Origin: Nematostella vectensis
Taxonomy: Eukaryota > Cnidaria > Anthozoa > Actiniaria > Edwardsiidae
NCBI RefSeq assembly: GCF_932526225.1
Contig: NC_064039.1
Location: forward strand, 15,208,139-15,272,138
Direction of reading: 5' to 3'
Length of the DNA: 64,000 nt
Shown here: positions 31,501 through 43,308 of the stretch, piece after piece
Position numbering within the stretch: position 1 is the first letter of the stretch
Layout: each line of letters starts with the position of its first letter
Translations under genes and position numbers: made by a program
Notes under the pieces: model-generated
Seen by the model: only the letters and a program-made list of their open reading frames with translations
Database searches by the model: none
Told to the model about the DNA's origin: nothing

Positions 31501-34500
31501 CAGCTATTGAATCATACAGAAAGGCTGTTGGTATGAAATTTGGTATTCTAGATAACTGCCGCCATTGAGCCCTACAAGACTTAAATTGTTTGTATGAAAT
31601 GTGATATTCAGCTGGAGGTTTATCAGGGGCATTTGGTACAATCACATGCTTTCTTATTTGGCAAAGCCTAAAATATAAAAATAATTTTTCTTAACCCCCC
31701 CCCCCCCCTTTATACTGTTCTGTACAGCCCTTATACAAGCATTCAGATAATCAGAAAAGAAAATCATATGTTGAATTCATCTTAAAAACCTAGAAAACAC
31801 AGATTGTTTAATAGCATAGCTTTATTTTAATGTATTGCTAGATTATGAGATTTAAAAAAAATAACAATCCTGATAAAGGTTCTCTTGATCTTACCCATTT
31901 CTCTTTTCAGACATTAACTGTAGAGATTACAGGGCATGGTATGGACTTGGCCAGACATACGAGATCCTTAAAATGCCATTCTACTGTCTGTACTACTACC
32001 AGCAAGCACAAAAACTAAGGTGCAGTGACGACAATGATAATGATAGAGTTCTATCTAAACAAAAGGTACTTGGCAAATCAAGGATGTCCAGAGGGACTTT
32101 GATGACCATCTTGGATGAGGATTGTTTAAACACATTGACTCCCCCCCCCCCCCCCCTATTTTGCATTTTATACAGCCCATCAAAGTCAAACAGGGCTGCA
32201 CCTAGTCAGCGGTTTCCTAGCTTTCCAACAGAGCTCAGCTTTTTGGTTGCCTGTACTTTTCATAAAAAATACAGCTATAAGCATATTGGGAGGACATCCT
32301 GAAGTCTATTGGGGCATAATTGAGTGCTGTGCTTATGGATATTTCCAAGCAAAGGTGGATTCATGGTGATTTTTTCTAGTTTGGCTTTGCCTGGATTAGA
32401 AAATAATTCTCCAATGAATCACCACAGCTCTCCTAAATGCTGTCTTTTCTGAAACCAAATTGATTCCAAAATTGTTTACACTGCTATTCTGGGTCTGTAT
32501 GACCTGGAATTGATTTGTTTGGCTTTGGGGTGAAAAGACTTTGGGGAGAGGAGTGTTGACTGGCCCTCCCCTCGTGAAATTTTCCCCGGATCTCCCAGAA
32601 TGCTTTGCAATCATTGGCATCCAAGTGGTTTCACAAGCTTTCAAGTAGTGGATATTGTGTTTTGAGGCCATGAAAATGGACCAAGAGGATCAGAATAAAG
32701 GTATCTATTTGTGTCTTGAGCTGTGTTTGCTGATCCTTCTCCCTTGTGTGTTATTTTCACGTTTTGTTGAGAGGTGTGATTCTGCTTTTTTTTACTTGTC
32801 TGATTTGAAATTTGTCAAAAAGCCTGAACTATTTGGCTTAAGAGTAGTAGCTATCACCTTGGTTGGATGCATTTTTCCCTCAGATAGATACCTGAGTATC
32901 TTCATCTTTGTTGTGTTTATTTTGCGGGTTGTTGGTACTTCTCAAGGCCAGTACAGGCCGGTTAAGGGGCCAATGTGTTTTGGCCCTCTTCCCCTTGCCA
33001 TGATGGTCCCCGTCCTTTTTCTTCTGTACTAGAATGGTACATACTTTATACACAAAAATATTTTAGACCGTTTGGAGAAAAAAAATCTGAGAGGTTTTTT
33101 TTTATGTAAAATAGCATACTGATAATGTCTGCTCTAGCTAAGAACTTTTGCTCATTTTAACTGCTGCTGTTTTCTCTACATTGCTTGCCTCTTGATTTTA
33201 TTTTTGGTTATGAGGGTATGACCTCATCTTTAATAGCAAAATGTTACTTCCATCACAATCCCAAGCACGTTTGAAAACAATAGTACTTATGTTCCGAAAT
33301 TTGTTGAAAAATCAGCATCAGGAAATTGCCTAAAAAAAACATCTAAAATTCTGAATTGCCTGAAAATTTTTGTCAGTCTGGAAATGTTTTTTGAGGTTAA
33401 GATGACACTTTTTTTAACCTATTTGCCCCCTTTTCTCAGGCCAAATGATTCTAGAATGCTTGTTGCTTTGGGAGATTGTTACGAGAAGCTTGAGAAATTA
33501 CAAGAGGCCAAAAAGGTAATACTCTCTTTTTTTTATTTTAATGTTTATAAAGCATTTTTTGTATACAGTTTTAATTCTTGTACAATATACTTACTAGTGA
33601 TTTTTTGTTTGGTACAAAGAGTTTCTTCAGGGCCATATCTGTGGGTGATTTAGAAGGCATAGCTGTCATAAAGTTGGCAAGGTGATATTTTATTATGCTC
33701 TTTCAAAGTCTTTAAAGTCTTAAATTTTACTGGGTAAAATCCTGCAATAGGTTATAATGCATTTCACCAGGAATGGACAATCTTGACAACTCTACTTATG
33801 GACATTTTCCAAAATCGTTTAACTGCTCTTGAAAACTGTAATAACAGTAAAAGAACCAAATGTATGGACACTTTTAACCCATTGACCCATGGCTGAATTT
33901 ACACAAAATAGCTTTTATGGCTACAACTAATCACTAACAGGTATCAACTTGGAATTACTAAGTATTTTCTTTGTTCCATGTTTGGCATAAAACTGTTTCA
34001 ATGGCTTTAATTACATTTTGTTCTCAGAATTAAAAGTGCTATGTATAACAGCACCATGCATAGATCAGCCAAATTAAAAGCACAAATTTTTTTGCCATCT
34101 TTTTTGCTACTGCTCTTAAAAAAAGTATTTATTAATTGGTGGAGGGCACCAATTAAAATACTTAAAAGTTGTCCACACTTTTGGTTCTCAATCTTCAACT
34201 TTTGAACAGTGTTCTCAAACAGAGACTGCACTTTTGATGGTTTTGCTGGTGGATATAAAAATCAAGTCCAAAGACCTTGAAATCTGCGAACACCTAAAAA
34301 TATCCTATAACAAGCTAAATTGCTTTTCAGGATTTCATTAGTTTTTGTTAAGGAAAACTTGTAATACTGCCTGCTATTCTTTGGCTTTTCTCTACCAGAC
34401 TCCATGACCAACTCCATGAAGAAGACGATGCTGCCAAATATTATTTACGCTACATCGAACAGACAGAGATGATTGGGGTAGGATGTTATTTACCAATAAA

Positions 34501-35324
34501 ATCAAATATTGTTTCCAGGACCCGTCAAAATTTGAGCCAGCAGATCATGGTGTTTGGTGATACAAAATTTACTTTTTGAGTAAAGGAAATGGTAGAGTTT
34601 TCTTGGCAGCCTCCAGCGGTCGGGCTGCAAAGGAGACTGAGGAAATGGTAGCTTTGGACCTTTTATACTCATCATCTTTTACCATGCTTTATAGGTTGTT
34701 TCCACAGAAGAGCTCTGTATAGCATATACATTTGTAGCAAGATATTACCTCAAGAAAAAGAAGCTCATGGAGGCAGAAGTTTACGCACACAAATGCTGTG
34801 AATATAACGAGGTAAAGATATCTATTACACATGTGTTGCATTAGCGACTTATTGATTATAAATGAAGTGCTTAAGTAAGAGGTGCTCAAGTGCCCCCCTC
34901 AACGTGAGAGACACACACCTCCATTGATAAACAAGATGGTCTGTTTATTTTAGGGTGGTCTGTGCATCACATGCTGGTTTCTGTACTACCAGATGGTCTT
35001 TTTACTTGATTAATGGAAATAATTCCTGTCCATTTGTTAATTATTGAAATAATTATTTAAAAAAGGTTTATAATTATCACAATAATAATAATAATAATAA
35101 TAATTTTTTTTTCCGTTTCTCAGAGCCGAGAGGAGGGTAAAAGCCTGTTAAAAGAAATTGCTCTTTCAAGAAGTCGAGGGGAATGTGTGAGTGTTGATGA
35201 AATGTACAGCCATGAACTCTCCATTGGACACTTAGCTGAGGAGGCCATGCAACCCGCAGCGATGACCCCAGGAGATGTTTCACCTATCAACCTGAACTTT
35301 AGTATCCCACAAGAGGGACCCTGA
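25590..35324 (+). CDS. CDC23: CDC23/APC8, TPR subunit of the anaphase-promoting complex
   Basis: Fifteen exons: 25590-25690, 26113-26326, 26894-26936, 27598-27691, 28128-28260, 28654-28831, 29603-29700, 30030-30111, 31366-31530, 31911-32019, 33440-33515, 33620-33681, 34399-34477, 34695-34811 and 35124-35324. All junctions are GT-AG and in frame, giving 583 aa (human about 597). CDC23 is a homodimeric TPR scaffold of the APC/C ubiquitin ligase, which drives mitotic exit. Strong landmarks are [14 protein letters not shown] near the start, the [23 protein letters not shown] and [20 protein letters not shown] blocks, and ETCCVIGNYYSL. Exon 3 (43 nt) and exon 12 (62 nt, after a weak acceptor ACAAAG) were found by protein alignment from memory; both fill exact gaps. 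The start sits in CAACATGGCGGCC. The C-terminal tail after about residue 535 is not conserved. Confidence 0.96.
28288..28357 (+). repeat. partial duplicate of CDC23 exon 5 in the following intron
   Basis: AAGCCCTTGCTCTAAGGGTG and TGGATGGCTTGAATTGGCCT repeat the 3' part of exon 5 (about 28198-28260), about 90 bp downstream, with several substitutions. The copy no longer ends in a clear matching donor and is probably inert. Confidence 0.75.
30430..31226 (+). mobile_element. decayed LINE 3' fragment in CDC23 intron 8
   Basis: Translations in changing frames give [17 protein letters not shown], then [20 protein letters not shown] and [12 protein letters not shown], then [11 protein letters not shown], and after a shift [18 protein letters not shown]. 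This is the order seen in the C-terminal part of non-LTR retrotransposons, ending in the CxxC...H...C finger. Stops and frameshifts make it dead. A (CTGC/CTGT)n run at 31203-31226 looks like its 3' tail. Confidence 0.75.
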
Positions 35325-36375
35325 TTTCTACAGGAACTGTACAGTCAAACTCTTTTTGCACTCATAATTTGGAAAAACTCCAAAATCGAGGAACATGAAG
35401 TGGAGTATAAATATATATTTTGGTACTTTGAGAGAAAAAAATAGTTTAGAATTTTGACCATTTATAGTAAATCTTGCCTGTATTTATAATGTTAAATGTT
35501 TGCTTAGATCATATTGGGCCCAGAGAGAAATTTAGAAAAAAATATTGTTCTTTTTTCAAATTTGTTGAATTTGCATACAGAGAACCTTGATTTAACGAAG
35601 TGCCAAAGGACTGGTCAAGAAGTTATTTCGGACTAATTTGTAATAATTTATTTTCAGTGGTGTTACATTGTAAAAAAACAGGATTTATGGATCTGATACA
35701 GTACCATAAAACAAACATCATTCTTTAAAATTCCAACACAAAGCTATCGTCTCAGTATAGATCTGTACGAAACTAGAGAACCTGAACATACAAACAAAAC
35801 TAGTTTAAACTACAAGATGCTAAATAGATAACATCCAATTCAGTTCTTTTTATTATTTATGTCATCATTTAAGAAGTGAAACTGGCAACAAACAGCTATT
35901 TATTCTTTTCCCACAAAAAGCCTTCAAAGATAAAGAAATTAATATAATGTATACAAGGCAGACAAGATTATGTCGATCTGTAACTAGCGGCTATTGTCAT
36001 TTCATAGGATTGAAGAAAGTTCATCCTTGTTGGTCTGTTTGCTAATTATCTTTCATCAAATATTGACATTTTTGGCCAGGCTGAAGGAAATAGTTCATTA
36101 TACCATATACGGAGGAGTTCGTTTTATCGAGGTTCCAATGTAATTAAATAAATGTTGTAGTCACTGCCAGTAAATATGATGATGTCTTTTGTCAAAGAAA
36201 TAAAAATAATAAATCTAGGCGAAACATCCCCCTCTACAAGGCTTCTGTGGTAGCCAAACCTAGTTTGTATATGAGTTCCAACACTTTTCTAGCGTTGAAT
36301 TATCTTAGTCATAAAAAAAGAAAACTCAAAAATAAAATTTAATCGTTTCTAAATTCGTCTATTTTCTGGAGCAGG
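35325..36375. other. CDC23 3' UTR and flank
   Basis: AT-rich DNA after the CDC23 stop with no coding signal. Several AATAAA-like sites occur, the better ones around 36145 and 36197, so the 3' UTR could be 0.8 kb long. The right border is the foldback-like palindrome. Confidence 0.4.
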
Positions 36376-36394
36376 GGTCAAAACGTTTTTCACC

Positions 36395-36722
36395 ACTGGT
36401 GACAACCACTGGTGACAACCACTCGTGACAACCACTCGTGACAACCACTCGTGACAACCACTCGTGACAAAACCACTGGTGACAACCACTCGTGACAAAA
36501 CCACTGGTGACAACCACTCGTGACAACCACTGGTGACAACCACTGGTGACAACCACTCGTGACAACCACTGGTGACAACCACTCGTGACAAAACCACTGG
36601 TGACAACCACTCGTGACAAAACCACTGGTGACAACCACTCGTGACAACCACTCGTGACAACCACTCGTGACAAAACCACTGGTGACAACCACTGGTGACA
36701 AAACCACTCGTGACAAACACTC
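36395..36722. repeat. 13-bp array, left arm of the palindrome
   Basis: About 25 units of CCACTCGTGACAA or CCACTGGTGACAA, some followed by two extra A. The C/G choice and the AA spacers give each unit a readable type, and their order differs from that in the right arm, so the two arrays have turned over independently. Confidence 0.95.
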
Positions 36723-37619
36723 GTGACAAAACCTCTCGTGTGACGGCTACTATTTGAAGACCGTTCGTGACAATCGCTTATTAAATACAAACGTAAAATT
36801 TAACTCATTACTTTAGCACTATAAAAAATAGCATAATTATTAATTTGCTTCATTGTTTAACAATTATAAGTTTGTTGTCGGCATATATCAGCATCTCAGA
36901 TTTTTCGAAGCAGGAAAGAAATGTCATACCATAAACATGAAAAGTATCTGTGTAATTAAATCCTTAGATCAAATCCTTATACGCAACTTCGTGTTCAATT
37001 CTATATTATGAGAAACATGAAAGTAATAATAAGTTTAATTCAACCTCTCGAAGTATAGACTGGATTACAGGTGAGTCAGAGATACAAGTAAGCACTACAA
37101 CAAAGTACAATTAATTTAACGTTGGAAGGTTTGCAAGCGTGAGTGAACCCTCATAACTACGACCTGGGAAAGTAAATGTTCATTTCATAATATTTCATTC
37201 CTGTTACCTAAGTCACTTGGTAACGAGGTTTGAGACCTCGAGGGGTAATACAAAATTCTTAAAAATAGTAATTTTTTTTTTGTAAACTAAAACTCGCTGC
37301 GGGTTAAAACCCCACGGGTTTCTTTGGTATTCTGTTTAGTATCGCGGTGTTATTTACATACATTTAGGGCGCCTGTCAGGGAATGCGGCGCTTATTCATT
37401 CATACTAAGATATGGTGAGGTGTGAAAATTTATTTATAATGAGGCTGTCAATACATACTACAGTGTATTGCCCCAATTACGGACGGTTTTTGCATTTACC
37501 ACCATAACTTTATAGAACACTTAGAATAGAACACTTGATATTTTTCCAGTAACAAGATTATACGTTAACCTAATAAAATACTTATAATATATTTACATAT
37601 TTTTCAAGCGCCGTGCTCG

Positions 37620-38720
37620 AAAAGTATGGGTCACTGATTTGCCCTAATCCCGGTCTTCGTAAGATCTCTCATCCACGTTAATTAGATTGAAATCGCACCA
37701 ATTTCCGGGAAGAAATTAACAGAATACCACTCGTGACAATTGGCTTTAATTCGATAGCAATTGATCCGAATCAAACCAAACTCATATAGATGAAGGGTCT
37801 TAGTAAGGTCTCTCATGCACGTTAATTAGATTGAGATCGCACCAATTTCACTGATTTGCCCTAATCCCGGTCTTCGTAAGATCTGTCATCAACGTTAATT
37901 ACATTGAGATCGCTTTATTTTCCTGGAAGAAATTAACAGAATACCACTCGTGACAATTGGCTCTTATTCAATAGCAATTGATCCGAATCGAACCAAACTC
38001 ATACAGATGAAAGGTCTTGGTAAGGTCTCTCATCCACGTTAATTGCATTGAGATCTGTATAAGTTTGGTTTGATTCGGATCCATTGCTATCGAATTAAAG
38101 CCAATTGTCACGAGTGGCATTCTGTTAATTTCTTCCTGGAAATTGGTGCGATCTCAATCTAATTATCGTGGATGAGAGATCTTACCAAGACCTTTCATCT
38201 GTATGAGTTTGGTTCGATTCGGATCAATTGCTATCGAATTAAAGCCGATTGTCACGAGCGGTATTCTGTTAATTTCTTCCTAGAATGGTGCGATCTCAAT
38301 CTAATTAACGTGCATGAGAGACCTTACTAAGAACCTTCATCTGTATGAGTTTGGTTTGATTCGGATCAATTGCTATCGAATTAAAGCCAATTGTCAAGAG
38401 TGGTATTCTGTTAATTTCTTCCAGGAAAATAAAGCGATCTCAATGTAATTAACGTGGATGAAAGATCTTACGAAGACCGGGATTAGGGCAAATCAGTGAA
38501 ATTGGTGCGATCTCAATCTAATTAACGTGCATGAGAGACCTTACTAAGACCCTTCATCTATATGAGTTTGGTTTGATTCGGATCAATTGCTATCGAATTA
38601 AAGCCAATTGTCACGAGTGGTATTCTGTTAATTTCTTCCCGGAAATTGGTGCGATCTCAATCTAATTAACGTGGATGAGAGATCTTACGAAGACCGGGAT
38701 TAGGGCAAATCAGTGACCCA
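37620..38720. repeat. ~185-bp modules in both orientations at the palindrome centre
   Basis: Each module contains AATTAACAGAATACCACTCG, then TGACAATTGGC, a GATCCGAATC block and CTCATCCACGTTAATTA. Two modules run in one orientation (37680-38050) and about four in the other (38053-38720). Single copies of the 13-bp unit of the outer arrays are embedded in each module. Confidence 0.85.
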
Positions 38721-39238
38721 TACTTTTCGAGCATGGCGCCCTAAACTTGAAAAATATGTAAATATATTATAAGTATTTTATTAGGTTAACGTCTAATCTT
38801 GTTACTGGAAAAATATCAAAAGTGTTCTATTCTAAGTGTTCTATAAAGTTATGGTGGTAAATGCAAAAACCGTCGGTAATTGGGGCAATACACTGTAGTA
38901 TGTATTGACAGCCTCATTATAAATAAATTTTCACCCCTCACCATATCTTAGTATGAATGAATATGCGCCTCATTCCCTGACAGGCGCCATAAATATATGT
39001 AAATAACACCGCGGTACTAGATAGAATACCAAAGAAACCCGTGGAGTTTTAACCCGCAGCGAGTTTTAGTTTACAAAAAAAAAACATTACTATTTTTAAG
39101 AATTTGTTATTACCCCTCGAGGTCTCAAACCTCGTTACCAAGTGACTTAGGTAACAGGAATGAAATAGTATGAAATGAACATTTACTTTCCCAGGTCTTA
39201 GTTATGAGGGTTCACTCACACTTGCAAACCTTCCAACG

Positions 39239-39443
39239 TTGCACGAGCGAAGAAATATTGCATGCCGGCGAGTCGTTTCCAGAATCAAACTACAGAATCC
39301 TCTTTTTCCTATCATTAAAGGGCGTCGCATTACACATGATTCAGGGTATAACCTCAGGTCTAAATCTACATCGTATCAGAGGCCTACTAATACGAGTCGT
39401 TTCAACGAGTTCGTTACTGTTAAATATGCTAATTACATTTAAA
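39239..39443 (+). other. ~205-bp insert unique to the right arm, with coding-like frame
   Basis: The left arm runs uninterrupted through TTAATTTAACGTTGGAAGG near 37110-37130. The right arm has the matching sequence split between AACGTT and TAAATTAATTG by about 205 bp. One frame of the insert reads RITHDSGYNLRSKSTSYQRP to a TAA, which looks like the C-terminal tail of a retroelement-type or host protein. It is either a captured fragment or the original state lost from the left arm. Confidence 0.6.
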
Positions 39444-39835
39444 TTAATTGTACTTTGTTGTAGTGCTTACTTGTATCTCTGACTCACCTGTAATCTAGTC
39501 TATACTTCGAGAGGTTGAATTAAACTTATTATTACTTTCATGTTTCTCATAATATAGAATTGAACACGAAGTTGCGTATAAGGATTTGATCTAAGGATTT
39601 AATTACACAGATACTTTTCATGTTTATGGTATGACATTTCTTTCCTGCTTCGAAAAATCTAAGCTGCTGATAAATGCCGACAACAAACTTATAATTGTTA
39701 AACAATGAAGCAAATTAATAATTACGCTATTTTTTTATAGTGCTAAAGTATTGAGTTAAATTTTACGTTTGTATCTAATAAGCAATTGTCACGAACGGTC
39801 TTCAAATAGTAGCCGTCACAAGAGGGGTTTTGTCA

Positions 39836-40168
39836 CGAGTGTTTGTCACGAGTGGTTGTCACGAGTGGTTGTCACCAGTGGTTTTGTCACGAGTGGTTTT
39901 GTCACGAGTGGTTGTCACGAGTGGTTGTCACCAGTGGTTTTGTCACGAGTGGTTGTCACGAGTGGTTGTCACGAGTGGTTGTCACCAGTGGTTTTGTCAC
40001 CAGTGGTTTTGTCACGAGTGGTTGTCACGAGTGGTTGTCACCAGTGGTTTTGTCACGAGTGGTTGTCACGAGTGGTTTTGTCACGAGTGGTTGTTACCAG
40101 TGGTTGTCACGGGTGGTTGTCACCAGTGGTTGTCACCAGTGGTTGTCACCAGTGGTTGTCACCAGTGG
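39836..40168. repeat. 13-bp array, right arm of the palindrome
   Basis: The same unit as the left array, on the opposite strand (TTGTCACGAGTGG / TTGTCACCAGTGG), about 25 copies. The innermost and outermost bases match the left array, but the order of variants does not. Confidence 0.95.
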
Positions 40169-40186
40169 TAAAAAACGTTTTGAGCC

Positions 40187-40934
40187 TAGTAGATTTTCTG
40201 GGGTTTTTGAGCTTGATTAGGTGGGCTCAAGTTTATAACGCGGTTTGCCTGTGGTATAGTATGCTTTGAGCCTGCAAAAACAGCGGCTTCTCAGGGTAAA
40301 CCCCGGATCATGATCGACTGTTTCCGAGCTGTCTCGGGTTTGGTTAATTATGTTAGATGAGACGTTCCCGCCAGCTGTTTCGGCATATTCTCGGGCTAAC
40401 AGGGTCTTGTATATAGTAAAACAGCAGTATACCTCAATTGTTTACGGAGCATTGTTTTTAAACTGTATTCCTATCAAACTTTCACTTTTGAATGAGTCCA
40501 CGTGTATTACCGGTTTATACATATCAACTGGGTTGCGCTTTTTCAGTTTTACATATTTTTTGTATTTTCATGATTTATTTATATTTTTCTATTTTGAAGG
40601 CTACTATATTTTGCGATCAGAAAGCGCGCGGATTTGAAATTGACCAGGCGTCGCCCTTTCATTGAAGAAATATTGTCGAGTAGTTGTCACAGTTATCCAA
40701 GGACGCCTTGTGTCAGCTAACCTGCCAATCAATGTGATTTTCCATGCTTTTCTTTGATTTCATTGGTTAGCTATTCTCCTAGAACAGGTTAAAAACCGGT
40801 TTTGCTCGTCGAGTTTCCCGCTGTTGTGTTGTAGTGGAACTGATCGTGGCTTCTCGCAGCAGTTTTCGAAAGCCGTATTCGCTTCTTCGATTTTTTGCAT
40901 CGCTTTCCCTAAATCGCTGTTTGCTATTTCGAAA
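40187..40934. other. flank and 5' UTR of the AT-hook gene
   Basis: No coding sequence of its own. The last 100-150 bp are probably 5' UTR of the gene starting at 40935. I see no TATA box close by. Confidence 0.35.
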
Positions 40935-41357
40935 ATGCCAAGCAAAAAAGGAGCTAAAGCTGCAGAGGCTCAGCCCGAAAAGAAGGCAGAGGCGCCTGAA
41001 GAAAAGCCTGCAGAGGACTCTAAAGATCAAGCTGTTGAAGAAAGTGAGACAAAGGACGCGAGCAAAGATGGAGAGGGCAATGCTGCGGACAAGCGGGCAC
41101 GAGGCCGTCCTAAAAAAGCTGACGGCGAACCTGCCACCAAAAAGCCCAAGAAAGTGAAGGAGAGTCATGTCCCTAGCCGTGCTAGTAGGCGTGTGGCGAA
41201 CATGAAAACAGGGGAGACATTACCCGAAATCGAAGACAAGGACCCGATGCCCAAACCGAAGAAAACGACGACGAAGAAGAAGGCCGAGCCTAGCGAACCA
41301 GCAGATGATAAACAAGATGAGCCAAATGGCGCTGCTGAAGTTGCTGTCCAGAGTTGA
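40935..41357 (+). CDS. small basic/acidic AT-hook chromatin protein
   Basis: The 140-aa frame starts at an ATG in GAAAATGCC; an upstream in-frame ATG at 40824 would add a hydrophobic 37-aa leader unlike the rest, so I prefer 40935. The protein is almost wholly Lys, Glu, Ala and Pro. It has one AT-hook, RARGRPKK at about residues 55-62, flanked by Lys-rich runs, then SRASRRVANMK and another KKTTTKKK stretch. Low complexity with one AT-hook suggests an HMGA- or HMGN-like nuclear protein that binds AT-rich DNA; orthology is not claimed. No intron interrupts the coding part. AATAAA follows at 41414-41419. Confidence 0.7.
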   Translation: MPSKKGAKAAEAQPEKKAEAPEEKPAEDSKDQAVEESETKDASKDGEGNAADKRARGRPKKADGEPATKKPKKVKESHVPSRASRRVANMKTGETLPEIEDKDPMPKPKKTTTKKKAEPSEPADDKQDEPNGAAEVAVQS

Positions 41358-41413
41358 TCTGCTCGTCGACAACCTTTACACTGCGGACACCCAAACTTTT
41401 CCGTCCAAAAGAC

Positions 41414-41419
41414 AATAAA
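41414..41419 (+). promoter_or_regulatory. poly(A) signal of the AT-hook gene
   Basis: AATAAA 57 bp after the stop codon. A second possible signal (GAAATAAAG near 41900) would give a longer 3' UTR. Confidence 0.5.
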
Positions 41420-43308
41420 CATAAAATCTACAGAACTTTAGCTTGGCGACTTGTGGTGTTCGCTTGAAGTGTTCGTCGAAGGACTCTGAAAAAGTGTTTG
41501 TGTTTTCAAAAATTTTGTCGCTTTTGTGAACGTGCTTAAACCTTTTTTTGTGTGCTGTACTATTAGCTCTATACTTTTAACCGTTTGTCAGCGATTAGTG
41601 GGTGCCTTGTTGTGTATATTTAGCGTATTTCGATTTTTCTCATCGCACTCGTCCGAAGGAAAACGCATGTGGTCGGCCATGATGGCTTTGTAAGATCGTG
41701 TATGAAATACAAGATCCCTTCTCTTGTTCTGTGACCGCAGATCGTTCATGTTTCGCTACATAGATTCATCGTGTACACCTTTTTATATTTATGTATAGAA
41801 AAAAAAATGTATTTTTTTAAAACAAAAATACATTTTTTTAAACAATTCTTTTAGTTTATTCAACGCATCTTACCTCTCTTCATTAGAGTTTTTAAGTGAA
41901 ATAAAGATTTGGATTAATCCTGTGCTCATGTTTGATCTTCTTGATATTTTAGCTCATTTGATGCACAACCTATTTCTTTACTTCGTCGCTGAAGTTTGAT
42001 AGAGTTCATGATAGTTTTCGTGGATTAAATCTGTTTTTTTCTTGGGACACGAATTGCCAGCACACTGACAATACAGAGATTTTAATTTGATTATGATTTT
42101 ATACAAAAAGTATAGGCCTAGTTTCATATGGACTGCTTTATTCTGTTGTATAACAATCCTTAGTTACATAATCCTAGATTAGTTCTGACGATTTTTTTTT
42201 TGTGCGGGACTGCTATTTGACCGTAAACAGTGCAAAAAAATACATTGTCTGGATACTGTTTTGATTAGAACTGATTTTAATTCTTCTGAACTTCCTATAT
42301 ATTTAGCTGTCACTTTATTAAAAAAATAATGAAAAATATTTCGTGAGTAGCCTAGTCACTGGTAGCCATCCCTTCAAATCTCACATTACTAGAATAGCCT
42401 TACCGACAGTACGAAAATAGGAAATGAAATCCCATCTCATTCGTTTATTTAAATTTCTCCCCAACAAATCACCTGAAATCTTAAGAGGCATCTACCTCTG
42501 CATTAAAATCCATGATTAATTTGGAATACTGTCAAGATTAATGTCTTATGATCTTTTTTTTTTGCTTCTGTTGAGCACCGCCTATGAATAAGCGCCACCC
42601 CATATCAGCACCCCCTAGGTTTTATTCAACTAAAAAAAAATGACTAGTATACATGTAGTCCTGGACAGCTCAAGAAAAAGTCAAATATCCAATGGGTGAA
42701 TGTTTATTGAGAAAAGCTACAAGTTGTTAGGGTAATAGAGAGAAAGGAAAACTGTTGTAGTAATAAAATTGATATTAAAAGAAGAAAACATAAAATTTAT
42801 AAAGTGCAGGGAGCTTAATCGAGACATGAATATGGTATCGGAGTACCCTCTCCCACTAAAGCTATTCCAGAAGCATGTAAAAGCTGTTTTTTTCTCAGTT
42901 ACCCACCTAAAAGTACACGCATCGCATTAGGTCAAGATGAAAAGAAACCCCCTGGCGTGTAATGACCTCACATGCCCAATACCATAGCAACACGTTGGTG
43001 GCATGTAGCCCCCACCCCAAATAACCATGAAGACTTTATGTTTTGCTCTCCACCCCCATAAAAAATCACATTTTAAAATCAAAATACTGCAACACATTTT
43101 TAAACAAACACTGTTTATTCTAAGTGTTCTAATCCACAAGTGCTCCACTCATCAATCTGTATATACTGTACATTTATGCCACCAACAGCTTTCTTGACAA
43201 TATGTTTAATAAATTATTTAGGTAATTACTCTATGTGATATTATAAAAACTATACATAGTTTACTATATACAGTGTAAATTTTGCAAAATTGAAAAAAAT
43301 ATATAGTT
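41420..43308. other. interval between convergent AT-hook and FAM184 genes
   Basis: AT-rich DNA with no recognised gene. It must hold the FAM184 3' UTR on the minus strand; TTTATT at about 43111 reads AATAAA on that strand and could be its signal. Confidence 0.4.

Larger units (their letters stand above)
36376..40186. mobile_element. 3.8-kb giant palindrome, foldback-like transposable element
   Basis: The outer ends match as inverted copies: GGTCAAAACGTTTTTCACCA on the left against TGGTAAAAAACGTTTTGAGCC on the right. Inside each end lies a tandem array of a 13-bp CCACTSGTGACAA unit (36395-36722; inverted at 39836-40168). Then about 900 bp of unique sequence matches in inverted orientation (for example 36835-37130 with 39445-39720). 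The centre (37620-38720) is built of about 185-bp modules in both orientations, meeting near 38053. Long terminal inverted repeats made of short tandem repeats are the hallmark of foldback elements (Drosophila FB, Galileo). No transposase frame was found. The family is unknown to me. Confidence 0.8.

Noticed and set aside
32655-33032. 125-aa hydrophobic frame in a CDC23 intron
   Set aside because: No splice partners or recognisable family; it lies between CDC23 exons 10 and 11, and its hydrophobicity follows from T-rich DNA.
36349-36790. VVTSGCHEWL repeat proteins on the minus strand, mirrored at 39769-40269
   Set aside because: The frames exist because the 13-bp unit with AA spacers lacks stops in several frames at once; all three frames are open, which is the sign of a repeat and not of a gene.
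40824-40934. N-terminal extension of the AT-hook protein from the ATG at 40824
   Set aside because: The added 37 residues are hydrophobic and Ser/Phe-rich, unlike the charged protein; the ATG at 40935 has the better context.
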